Shown here in pieces: positions 9,801 through 20,700 of a stretch of DNA of 64,000 nt. Under the pieces are notes generated by a model. The model had not been told where the DNA came from, searched no databases, and worked only from the letters and a program-made list of their open reading frames with translations. The stretch is from Chondrosia reniformis (Eukaryota; Porifera; Demospongiae; Chondrillida; Chondrillidae): contig OX359193.1 of the NCBI GenBank assembly GCA_947172415.1, positions 5,388,501-5,452,500 of the forward strand, in the 5' to 3' direction. The translations under genes and the position numbers were made by a program. Position 1 is the stretch's first letter; each line of letters starts with the position of its first letter.

Positions 9801-12800
9801 GATAGAATAGTACTTTTATTTCTTCTTTGATTTCATATTATAGCTCACAGGTTAAATCTATAGCTATTCTGTGTGTGTTAGAAGTACATATTCATGTTAA
9901 ACGGTAGCTTTTTGTTTCGAGTTTTGTTTATGTACAAATAGAGCAATAATTTGTCAAAGCTTGTTCAATGTAAGCCAGTGTCCACTGTATATACTTTGTT
10001 GGCATATTTTACAATTGTAAAATCCTCTACATAACGAAACAAAAACCCTTTTATTTACTAATAAAGTATTTTCCTGATATAGAGTAACTTTAAATGTAAA
10101 CTGCTAAGAGATGAATTAATCTGTCATCATTTTAATTTATTTCTAAATACGTACATGCAGATCAAACTACAACCTCCAGTGCTACACTGACAAATAGACA
10201 AGCATCCAGCACTTTAAAAGAGAAATTGGAGATGATTAAAGAAAATAAACTTGGGCTAGTCTGGGCAGATCAAGAAGACAAAGAAAAAAAAATAAAACGT
10301 TGCGTGGATGACTACCTTATGTGTCTTCCAGCAAGTCACGATGACCTAGAAATTCAGGAATTTGATAAAGAGATTGAAAGCCTATACGAAAAAGAATCCT
10401 TGCTAACTGCAAATGTGTATGCCCATGCGAAAAAAAAAATCATTGACCTCCAAAATGCCTCTTCACCGCTTGTAAAGGAAGATACCCATGGTCAACAGAA
10501 AGAGGAAATTCTCTTCTCCAAAGAGAACATATATCATTCACTCATATGCTGTAAAGCTCTGGAGAGTAAAGAAGATGTTAACACCTATTTTAAAATGAAT
10601 TGCACTCAACATAGGTTTGGAAAACTATCAAAGTCTCATGGTCAAAATAGCATTCTTATTGCAAAGAAGGAGACAAGTGTATATATTGCTGCCTTTAGAA
10701 TACCAGAGAAAGCTATGGGTTGTTTTGATTCAGGTGAATTACTGTAGTAACATTTTATGCATTTTATGCTATAATGAGTTTAGGGTATATATGGCATGTA
10801 CCTACGTACGTATGTATGTATGTAAAAGGAATTTTATAATTGAGTAGAACTTCACTCTTTACTACAGATATCATTATGTACTCAGGTAGGGCAAATAGTT
10901 CATGGTTCATGCTCGGTAGTAATATATGTGACCATGCATATCCATATATGTATATACACCAAATTGCTCTATTATATGTGCTTGCATTTGTTTAATAGCC
11001 TTTGAGGTCTGTGATACCTTTCTTCAAGATATCCCCACCAATATGTTTGTCAAGTTACTAAGTGATGATCAACAGCTTGTGCTGACAGGTAGAGATATTT
11101 ATACACACATACACACACACCTAAAGTTATTCATTGTTAATAACATATTACACATTGAAGTACTGTTATATACAAAACTTCTGAAAGAATAAGACTTCAG
11201 TCCTATATTTGATCAGAGCAAACGTTTGATTCTGCATTGTAAACTTAAATGATATACGTATGCACGCAAATTCAATAATCTGTACCTTACATGTCATACA
11301 ATCATCATTAGTAACAAATTTATTACTAAAGTATATAATAAATGAGAAGACTTTAACTTTGGCATAGTAAATTTCCCCTATTTAGAATACTTATACCCAG
11401 CCTATGCATGGTGTCTTTATTTCACACTAATGAGGTATTCCAGAATATGTAGTGACTTCACTAATTTTCAGGTTTGCAGTTATGTACCCTATTTGACCGA
11501 ATAGAAGCCCTGGCTTCTATTTTGTTCCAGTCATTTTTGATCCGGCTTCAATTCGAGCCTGGCTTCCATTCGAACCAGGCTTCTATATAATATTTGTTAA
11601 TTAAAATTTGCATTGGTACAGCTTCTCCACAGTGCACTCCATGGTCTCCAACTTGAAGAAGACATTGTAGGACTTTCGCTTTGACATCGTTACTGCAGTG
11701 GAAACTGGTCAGACGTTGCGACCAGTTTGCACCTCGACCAGCATGTCGATTGGAGAGATTTGGCCGCTATTCGAGACCGGCTTCTATTTAAAAATAGCCC
11801 AGCTGACCCTGTAAATGAGACCTGGCCTTTATTTGAGCCCGGCCTCTATACAGATAAATACAGTAGTAGGCTTATTAAGCAGGGTTACAAACACTTTAAC
11901 CCTTTAAAACTTTCATATCCTGTCAGCCACCTCCAAAGAAATGTTACTATTATAAGACCTAAGGGTAGACCTATGTATATATGTACATGTGTCTTGTAAT
12001 ACATGTGCATTAGCCTATACAAGTCCGATTACTATTTACCCCAACCATTAAATTTTATTTGGCCTACATTCCTTTCATAAAATTTGATTTCATGCATCAT
12101 GTGACTTACGTAGTTAAAACCTCTCACTTTCTGGCTCCAAAATTGTGTATATAAGATTTAGCATAGAGAGTCAAGGATTCACAGAAGACCAAGAAAAAGA
12201 CAAAAATTGCCAGGGTCACTGATGAAGGGTGAAATTCCCAGAAACAGCTGTGGCCCAGTGCATGGAGCAGAAGAAGAAAAGGAGACTCCTGCATGTATCT
12301 TCATCCAAAGCTCTCCAGGTTTAGTTCCCTATAGGCTTTTTAATTCACTACAAATTGGTATGATAGAATGGTATATTAGGTTATTCATGTATGGTATCTC
12401 TTATTTATTTGTAGGATATTCCTTTGGTGGATCACTTGCTCAAGCTGTTTTTGCTAGAATGCTTAAAGGCAACTTGTTTAATCAGGACTTCCTGATCAGC
12501 AATGTTTGCTGTATAACCTTTGGGGAGCCACTTTCCTGTAACTCTTTTTTAGCTGAAGAAATGAGGAAACGTCAAAATCTCATGTCTTGCTTTCATCAAA
12601 TTTACTTAGAGTATGATCTTCACACAATGCAAGATGTGGACCTCCTCTCTCTAGTAAGAACAATATATGAATGCATAATTTTACAATGTAATTTTTGCAC
12701 AATTTATATGTGTAAACTGAGTATACGTAGCTTTTGTATACCTGTATTTTATGACAGGCAAATGATCACGGGAAGGTGTCGAACAGTATGTGTTACATAG

Positions 12801-15800
12801 CTAATACACCTCGCTATGAATCAATGAGCACAAGCCCACTATGGACAGCAATGCGCAAAACAGAATTCTTGGAGATGTTGTTCTGTAGAAAGTATTGTGA
12901 ATTTTTAAGAGAACCTGCAAATGTATGACTTATACATTAAGAGGAGGTATTATATGAGGTTTAAATATGTATGTACTCCTCTACATTTATACAGGTTCAT
13001 TTGGAAGATTATTTCCATGAAATATTTGCAACCTACATTGATCAACCACCAGCTTACATGCTTCCTACAATGAAAGAACAAGGCATTCCTCCCCTAGACC
13101 TTCAGCCTGCTGTGATGTCTGTCGAAATTCATCGCTATGATAAAGAGCTCTGCATTATTGTCAGTGGAAGAAATCTTTGGTTCTCCCGAAAGCTGATTAT
13201 GCCTAGTCTGGAGATTTCTCAGGACCTCTGCATTCATGAGAATACTGGCCTACAATTTCAGCTTCAGGCTGAAATGGAAATATCTGTTGAGAATCATCCT
13301 GGAAAAATTCAGCTCAAACTGGAGAATACCCTTTTTGATACCCTGGAAGTGACTGTGCCAGTTGAAATCAAAGTAGGGGCCTATATAGACTATTCTTTTT
13401 TAACCACTTCACTAAAACCAAAATAGATGGTTAAGATCTCTCTATGTTGTCTCTCTTAGATTTTTGACATGACAGTACGTCAAGTTCAATTAGCCCAACT
13501 CTCTCCAAAAGATCTAACTCAGATTGCCATTCTCTCAGCTGCTTTGGAAAAGCGCAACACCTTGCAATTGATTGAAGGAAGTTGCCCTTCTGTCTTTTCA
13601 AAAAGATATATAGCTGTAAAGGGATTCCTAGAAATAGCGTTAGATGTTGTCCCAATTGAAAGTCTATCCTATGCCATTAATAGTCTTTCTGAATCAGGAC
13701 TAACAGGGCCTGAATATTCATATTGCCTGCAACTTTTGGATTCATGTGGGAGTCAGATACATGATGTACACTCTCATAGCACACCTGTTCGGGTCTATGT
13801 ACCAGTATTCCATAGCAAGGATCTGAATGTTGAGAGTGATGACGAATTTGGCGGACACCCCATGGCTTACCATTATCAAGTTTCTCTACCACCATATGCC
13901 TGGAGAAGGGAGCGTCAGTCTGGCCACAGAGTAAGATTTACTGATCATCCTCGAGTCGGAGTTTCAAAATTGTCTGGAAGAGTTATCAAAAGTCTTTTTG
14001 CTAGTCATCACAAGCTGAATCCCCTTACCTGCCTAGAAGAAGCTAGAGAAAAGTTGAATAGGATAGAATCCAGCTCTGAAAAAAATAAAGGTGTTAACAT
14101 TGCAGTTCTCAAATGTGCTGAATCTGTTAGACAAGATGCAAGTAATTTTGCCACTTTGGTCGATGGGTTCATGGGAACACATATGCAGGTTCCTCTTGTT
14201 CAATCTGAAGAAGACACAGCTAAAGCTCTGGAGTCAGGTGTATCAGCAGGTGTTTGGTACCTGGTTGGATTGAACTTTGGAGACCTTCAGGAGATAGTAA
14301 AAGATAAGCAAATTGTAATTGATGTTACTGAATACCTTGGAAGGTTTTTACAAAGTTACCATGACCAGAAAATGGAAGGCTGGATGTCAACTTACGTTGG
14401 TAAGGTGCAGTTTATGGCCAATGCCATGTCCAACACAGTAAGCTGCAACACTAGCTATGTCAGCTACTCACTTGAACGCCAACTAAAAGAACACTGCACA
14501 ATACAATCCCATACTCCAGTAAAGGATATTGTCAATGAATGGAGCCGCTTCTTCAAAGAGAAGATTCTTTCTTTTGTTGGTGAAGATCACAGGGAAATTA
14601 TTGCTCGCTGGATCAAGTGGATGCTTGCCATTCATGATCTTCGAGAAGCACTTGCCAGTCAAACCACTCTTGGAGTTGTAGGATTGATGAACAGTGGAAA
14701 GTCTAGTCTCATGAACAAGTTGTTTGGGCGAAAAGTAGGTTTATAGAAATTTGACTGGTTCATTTTTGGCATTGACAGTTGTATTAATCCTATTGGTATA
14801 CCTTCACCTTTAGATTCCATCTGGTACTTTGGAATCCAAGAGGACTACTGTTCCTTTTTTGTATAATCTTGGACCAGAAGTAGAGGACATGGATGTAGTC
14901 GACTTTCCTGGAGTGGATGACTGCGACAGTGTTATTCGAGGACTATGCCAAATCCTATTTGGACTGGCCCAGCTGGTCATTTATGTGGTTGATTACAGGT
15001 TTGTAAATTGGGGTAGTGGTATGTTTATTCCAATTACAGTTGATAGTTATATGAATTTCTTTATCTGTTTGTCTATCCTATGTCATACATAGACCTAGGA
15101 AAATGGTGTTTTAGTAGAAACTGCTTACCCCAAAATCGGTTAACACAAAATACTGGTCAGAACAAACAAATGTCTTAACAAATAACCGATGTGTATACAA
15201 AAGACTACTGCAACTATATTTATACATATACATTGCAAATTTAACTCACCTGTGTCCTATACAAATATCTAATTTGAAATGACCAAAAATAGAATACAGT
15301 ACTTTCAGAAGCTGTATAATATCTTTCTTTGATATTAATGTTAAGTACTCTGCTGTGTATAGTTAGTTATGCTATGATTGTATATAGCATCTGTATCTTT
15401 GACATACGTATTTGGTGGAGTACCCCCTTTCAACATTATCAATTTTATCTAGGAAAGCTCATTCCGAGGTTTCAATAAAATGGATGAAACACATAGCCAA
15501 CACAAAAGCTCCAACATTACTGTGCTTATCATTTGGTGACCAACTCTTTGCAGAGAAAATGAAAGGACCTACAGAATACCCAAATGAAGAAGAGATACTG
15601 CAGATTGTTAAAGGCTATCAAAAGGTACAGTTTTATTTTGAAGAAGTCAGATTTCGTACCTAATTAGGTACACTTTTATATTTTCATCTCTCACTGTCCT
15701 GGCAAACATGTGATTGTTTTTCTATATCTTATAAAAGCCCAAGGTTAGTGTTTAGTTGGTTGACAGTTAGCTTGCATTTCGGCTAAATAGAACTCTTGGT

Positions 15801-16485
15801 GTGTGCAAATAATAGAACTATATCTGTAAATCCCTTTATTTAAGCGGAACCAAAAGTTAGCGAAACTGGATTTTACCCCTACATAGCGGAATTTAATATT
15901 AGCGACTTACGAAATACATGGAAGTTTTGTTAGTTAATTACAGTACTCTATTCAGTAGTAATACTATATTTAGCGAACTCTAATTTTAGTAGTAAATGTC
16001 AAATCACTAATATAGCTAAATTTAAAAGCACGCCAATAATAAGGGATTTACAGTATATACTATTTCCATTTGTTATGGTATGTGTTGTTTCCTATGATCC
16101 CATTTATGTAAACTGTGGTCTGCATATATATCCAAAAGATAAACATACTCCCACCTAATTGACCCATGACAATAGACATGCACGAGTCATAGACCTCTTA
16201 GTGTGAATCAGATATATTTGAATTTATATACTGTAGGATTTTGAGGAGAAATATCGAATGCACATTGGCAAGGATCCCCCTGAATGTATGATCTGCAGTA
16301 TTAACACTCAAAATGACTCTGTCCTTTGACTACCTGCTGCTCAAAAGAAACTTGAAGAAGCTAACATTAAATCAACCAAGGATATCCTAGAGTGGATAGT
16401 AAATACTTTGAACAGAAGAGGACAGGTTCCTCTAGCAAATAAGATGAAGGAATTTATGTCCCATCACTCCAAAGCTGACAACTGA
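6839..16485 (+). CDS. Death domain - class 3 lipase - dynamin-like GTPase fusion protein
   Basis: Reconstructed exons: 6839-7110, 9299-9329, 10161-10733, 10999-11088, 12415-12653, 12758-12922, 12995-13372, 13460-14734, 14814-14998, 15453-15624, 16237-16329; every junction is phase-compatible with GT/AG borders. The start exon upstream of 6839 is unresolved. Domains in order: a death domain (WYCLGIKLGQSNKVKEL ... LLDSWI ... WETLLEAL) in the first exon; a class 3 lipase-like alpha/beta hydrolase whose nucleophile elbow TGYSFGGSLAQ is made by joining 11088 to 12415; a beta-rich segment; about 390 residues of mostly helical sequence; then a GTPase with P-loop GLMNSGKSS, switch I SGTLESKRTT and DFPG. 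The G4 motif is non-standard (SFGD). It terminates at TGA 16327-16329, or by readthrough at 16483-16485. Roles are inferred from the domains: death-fold recruitment, lipid cleavage and membrane-associated GTP hydrolysis, perhaps in immunity or cell death. An alternative is two genes split at the stop at 13424-13426. Confidence 0.75.
7786..8006. mobile_element. Short TIR element with internal hammerhead-like core
   Basis: Left and right ends are inverted copies (GGTTCATCTTTCGACTTTGG ... its reverse complement), with the further shared motif GCGTCTAGAGACGCAG. The same element occurs at 50286-50440. It lies in the intron between 7110 and 9299 of the death-domain gene. Confidence 0.75.
7851..7876 (-). 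ncRNA. Hammerhead ribozyme-like core motif
   Basis: On the minus strand: CTGAAGA, a short stem-loop region (GACC...GAGTC), then GAAAC. This matches the CUGANGA ... GAAA core of hammerhead ribozymes, which are known in Penelope-like and other small retroelements. Stems I and III were not verified. Confidence 0.4.
8851..8881 (-). ncRNA. Hammerhead ribozyme-like core motif
   Basis: On the minus strand: CTGAAGA, a roughly 18-base stem II region, then CGAAAC. Same architecture as the motif at 7851-7876 but otherwise different sequence. Intronic in the death-domain gene. Confidence 0.35.
11490..11860. repeat. Degenerate repeats of a GGCTTCTATTcGAGCC motif
   Basis: The phrase CCTGGCTTCTATTyGAGCC and close variants recur at least six times at both ends of the stretch, around a unique core. 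This looks like a small transposon with subterminal repeats. The open frame at 11727-11999 is a by-product. Located in the intron between 11088 and 12415. Confidence 0.55.
12150..12345 (+). repeat. Dispersed repeat family A, copy 1
   Basis: Shares the phrases GGGTCACTGATGAAGGGTG, CCCAGAAACAGCT, GACTCCTGCAT/GACTCCTGTAT and TTAGTTCCCTATAGGCTTTT with copies near 30110-30395 and 60937-61088, all on the plus strand. It sits in the intron just before the exon carrying the lipase nucleophile. Confidence 0.65.
15824..16053. mobile_element. MITE in the last intron of the GTPase gene
   Basis: Terminal inverted repeats CTGTAAATCCCTTTATT (15824-15840) and AATAATAAGGGATTTACAG (16035-16053). The subterminal region repeats short phrases such as AGCGGAA and TAGCGA. 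No coding capacity. Confidence 0.7.
16327..16485 (+). promoter_or_regulatory. UGA-CUA stop context with 51-codon open extension (candidate translational readthrough)
   Basis: The last GTPase exon reads ...AAT GAC TCT GTC CTT TGA CTA CCT..., then continues in frame for 51 codons to the TGA at 16483-16485. The extension has coding character: charged, amphipathic (AAQKKLEEANIKSTKDILEW). UGA followed by CUA is the established strong readthrough context in animals. The alternative is a simple nonsense mutation or assembly error. Confidence 0.5.
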
Positions 16486-16964
16486 GAAATTACTTCTTGT
16501 GTGTATATCTGCACATCTTTTGGACTATATTTATAAAATTTACTTTGAATTTACATAATGTCATGAAATAGTAGGCACAAAACAATATATATATTTAACT
16601 GTAGTTTCTATGAATCACTTCCACTAACTTTCTTTGAGTTAATCAATAAGCCTTCAAATAGTTCCCTGAATTTTACAATAATAGCATAGACTATCTATAC
16701 TACATAGTATATGATAATAGTACACACAAGTTATTTCATATACATATAGGCATACAAAATGAACCAGAGATGTGCAACTCATGTATTTAGTGACATCCAC
16801 TGAGTTGCATGCATCTTATATAGATATAACTGCCTTTGTTTGAATATATAAATGAACACATCCCAATTCATCATATGCATGAACAGTATATACTAGTTTT
16901 AAAATCATGATGGACCGGAATTAAGATTGTTATTTAAAGTAGCCGCACCCGTTACCTTGTAATA

Positions 16965-16965
<1 letters not shown>

Positions 16966-17000
<35 letters not shown>

Positions 17001-17151
17001 GGAAAAAGGATGATGATTGGTGGTAATTAGGGCATGAATGAGGTAACAGGATTAAGAAAAGGCCTAAGTGTCCATATACAATAAAATACTAGATGGAATA
17101 ATACAGGAAACACAAACATTAAATAATATTACATGAAAAGTGAAAAGTGAA

Positions 17152-17200
<49 letters not shown>
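16966..17200. repeat. Two (ATT)n microsatellites
   Basis: Uninterrupted ATT/TTA runs at about 16966-17000 and 17155-17200, separated by unique sequence. The rest of 16486-17360 holds no gene that I can support. Confidence 0.9.
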
Positions 17201-17369
17201 GATTTAAGTGCCTCCCTCATGTGCAGTTGCACACTAGGGCTAAATTTGCCCAATGCAGCACTATATACAATAAACATTGACACCAGTATATGCATATACA
17301 CACAGAAACAGTTCTGATTATCACCCCATACAACAGACAGTTATATATGTCTGTCAATACATCTTCCTC

Positions 17370-17654
17370 TTAGTCCACTACGTAGCCCCAAACCAGCTCT
17401 TCCAGTCTCCAATAATCATGGTGCCATAGTGATTCCGCCTCCACCAATAACTTTTCTGAGCTGTTAAGCTCAAACCACCATATATATTTACCGTTCCTTC
17501 TCTTGAAAAGTCTTTCTACTTTTACCCCCCTTGCTTTGTCAGTACCAATGCAGACACCAACTTCTTTTTGGACCTGATTTACATTTATTAGCCTGCCTGT
17601 CCCCCACAACTTCCTAATTCCCTTCTTTCTTCTTTTGCCCTCTGCTGAATTCAA
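17370..17654 (-). CDS. Hypothetical small basic protein, 94 codons
   Basis: A minus-strand frame with an ATG at 17654 and an unusually Lys/Arg/Trp-rich product (e.g. RLFKRRNGKYIWWFELN). No domain recognised. It lies head-to-head with the coiled-coil gene, about 137 bases from that gene's proposed start, and is flanked by microsatellites. It could be an exon, a transposon relic or chance. Confidence 0.25.
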   Translation of the reverse strand: MNSAEGKRRKKGIRKLWGTGRLINVNQVQKEVGVCIGTDKARGVKVERLFKRRNGKYIWWFELNSSEKLLVEAESLWHHDYWRLEELVWGYVVD

Positions 17655-17665
17655 AGTGCCAATAT

Positions 17666-17681
17666 AAAAATGGCGGCCATG
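17666..17681 (+). promoter_or_regulatory. YY1-like motif upstream of the coiled-coil gene
   Basis: AAAAATGGCGGCCATG matches the animal YY1 consensus (AAnATGGCGGC) and lies about 110-125 bases upstream of the proposed ATG at 17791. Such sites often sit near transcription starts of housekeeping genes. The call rests on the motif alone. Confidence 0.35.
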
Positions 17682-17790
17682 CTAAATTGTTAACGTTACG
17701 TTGCCAAGTGATAAACGATCACGATCAGTTTAGTATCTATATACAAGGTAATCGCATAGGAGCTCAAGTCATTAGAAATATCATCAACTG

Positions 17791-20700
17791 ATGGCAGTCA
17801 CAATATCCAAGCAATTACAGGTAACTTACAAACTTGAAAGACACCGTAAGATATCAAAATTACCAGCTGCAGTATGTATACATGAACGAACGATCGATCG
17901 CGAGTATCAAAATTGTAAACTTTTACTTTGGTTTTTCATTCAAGTATAATTCTTTATTTGGGCATATATATATATATAATGCACACAATATATTATCTAA
18001 GTATATACAGTACGTACTTTTACTTGGATATACAAGCATTTTGTATTCTTATTTGCAGGTCCATCCTATTCTGTCGATATTAGAGGAACTGACTCACATG
18101 TCATCCCTCGAGTTAGATTTACAGAGAAAGACTAAACTTTTAGGTGATCTTAAAATTGAGATGATGCAACTTCTTGATGAACAGAGAGAGAAAGATTTTG
18201 ATTTTGTCAAAATGGAAGAGGCTTTGCAAATGGCTACCTCTCAAATGGATCATATGAAAGGAGAACTACAGAATAAAGTATGCACATAGTGTCCATTTTA
18301 GGCTGTGGTTATTTGAGCCTAAGGGGGGGGGGGGTATTTCACTGATATGACTCCTTAGCCACATGTATGTACGTATGAGGTTCAGAGCATAAATAACACA
18401 ATCAGGTATAAACCCTTAAAATCTTTAATAGCAGCTATTCAGAATTTGCAGCTGTTTCTTGTACAAGTGTATACAGTTTTATATTGAAAGGGTACATATT
18501 TGTATGTACACTTTGTACAAGAAACAGCTGAAAAATGACTCAAATTTTGAATAACTTTTATGTAAGATTTTAAGGGTTTATACCAGATTGTGTTATATGT
18601 ATTAAATGTAATTTTAATTTCTATCCTTTTCCTCATTTTGATGTATTAGGTTGATTGTTTAGAAAAAGAACTGAAAGTGTCCACTAAAAAGATGCTTCAA
18701 AGCGCAGCTGAAGCTTCACAGCTCAGGTTAAGTGTTCAGAGTCTTCAAGACAGCCTGCATAATGAGAAGGAAAGGGTAAAGATTTCAGCTGAAAACATTT
18801 CATTGCTGAAAGGAAACATTGAACTAAAGCGATCATCAGTGCTTGACATGGAGAGAAAAGTAAGAAGGAATTGGATATTAGATGATAGGGGTTTCTTTTA
18901 ACTGCGACAGATTGGTTCAGTCACTAAAGAAGCCCTCAAGGTTAAACTCCTGATTCTAAAAGAACAAACTGCATCCCTAGACACTCAAAAGACTAAAGTT
19001 GTACCATCTCAAAAATAATGAATTGGATATATCATCCTTCTTTTATGTCATCCAGGGTACTTACGTATCTGGCTAAATTCTAGGTCTGGTAATAGTGAAT
19101 AAGTAATATATTATGCATGTATGTACGTATTTAGTTGAATACTGAGAAATTGCATTCAAGGGATCTAAAGAGTCAGTTGGAATCCTCCAGGAAAGCCTTA
19201 GAAGAAAAGGAAGACACTTTAAAAAGATGTAAAACTAAACAAAGTAAAGGAGAAGATCATCAAATTGTTGTAGAAAACAAAAAGGTAGGAACGCCTTTAG
19301 GGAACAAGATACACCATGCACCCCTTTATACAGACCCTCTCTTCCCAATGGGAAAGGACAAGAGAAATGTGGAGAAGTCTCTTTATTTATTATTTATTTT
19401 TTAGTTTGGTGTACATACGTATGTACATTCTCTGTTTGTATGTTATACATTTGTATACTTTTTGTCCTTCTACATATGTATATGTACCAATGTGTACATA
19501 CGTACATACATACATACAGTTGTTTCTAAATACCTACCTACCTACGTACTTAATCTACTTCTAATATTTTGGAGAGAACAGGTCAAATGAAGATCTCTTT
19601 CCATCTTGCCATGATGTACACGTACGTAAACTCCTGACTGATATATATGTACGTATTACTTAGTTAATGCTTCCCACAAAACAGTTGGAATCTTAAATGA
19701 TACGTACATACGTACGACAAAGGGAGTTAATTGCACTAAGCCTGTGCAAAGGCTAAAATGATCAGAAATGATCAGAAATACGTACATACGTACATACGTA
19801 CGCAGGTATATCATCTCTAAGATGCAATCAATGTTCATACTGTATATAAACAAGTACGTATTTACTTACATAAATGTGTAGCTACAAGTTGACCTGAGAA
19901 AGGCAGAGGAAAAACTACAATCATTTCAAAAGAATGAGTCAGCTTTAACTGCAAGACTTTCTAGTTTAGATATGCAGGTACGTATGTACGTAAATGTGTA
20001 TATATGTATATGTACATGATTTGTGATTCATGATACGTAGATATACTTGTACCATATTATGTGTATTGTAATGAAAATATTTTAACAATGAAAATTTTCC
20101 CAAGCTATGTACAGTATATAAATTTCTAACTCCCAAGGAAATGTACATATTTAACTGGTCCTCTTCCATTTGAACCTTTTAGATAAAACTGGTTAATTCC
20201 GAAGTTGCAGCCCTTGCTAGACCGTGGATAAAAGGTGATAATTCTACATCTTCAGCTGATGCTTTAACTTGTGTTAGGGAGATGAATCTCACTTTGAAGG
20301 ATCTGAAACACCAGACAGTGGTTACTGAAGAAAGGCTACAGAATGTAAGTACATACACGTATGTCTATCTATACTATTTGTACTATTTCTTGGAATTGAC
20401 AATTTATGCACATACGTACGTACGTACGTACATATTATTCTTCTAATGTTATGTATTGTAGAAAGCCTTACATTACATATACGTACGTACGTATGTATCC
20501 CATCCATATGTACATATGTGCATATATTAGGTACATAGGTACATACATATACATACGCACGTAGGTACAGAAAGGATACCCATTTTTATCATACGTACAT
20601 CTAAGATGTTCTTCATAAGCAATTCTATGTATGCACTTACTATACATACGTAAATCCACCACATGCCTATATTACGTACATGTTTCCTTATACGTAGGTC

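Noticed and set aside
11727-11999. 90-codon ORF
   Set aside because: Lies in the GGCTTCTATT-repeat element inside an intron; composition mirrors the repeat.
13469-14746. Independent GTPase gene starting at ATG 13469
   Set aside because: The frame is open upstream to a clean acceptor at 13459 and joins in phase with the lipase exon, so a fusion is preferred, though not proven.
16327-16329. Selenocysteine codon
   Set aside because: TGA in a GTPase tail with no nearby redox motif and no recognisable SECIS element in the sequence after 16485; the CTA that follows fits readthrough or nonsense better.
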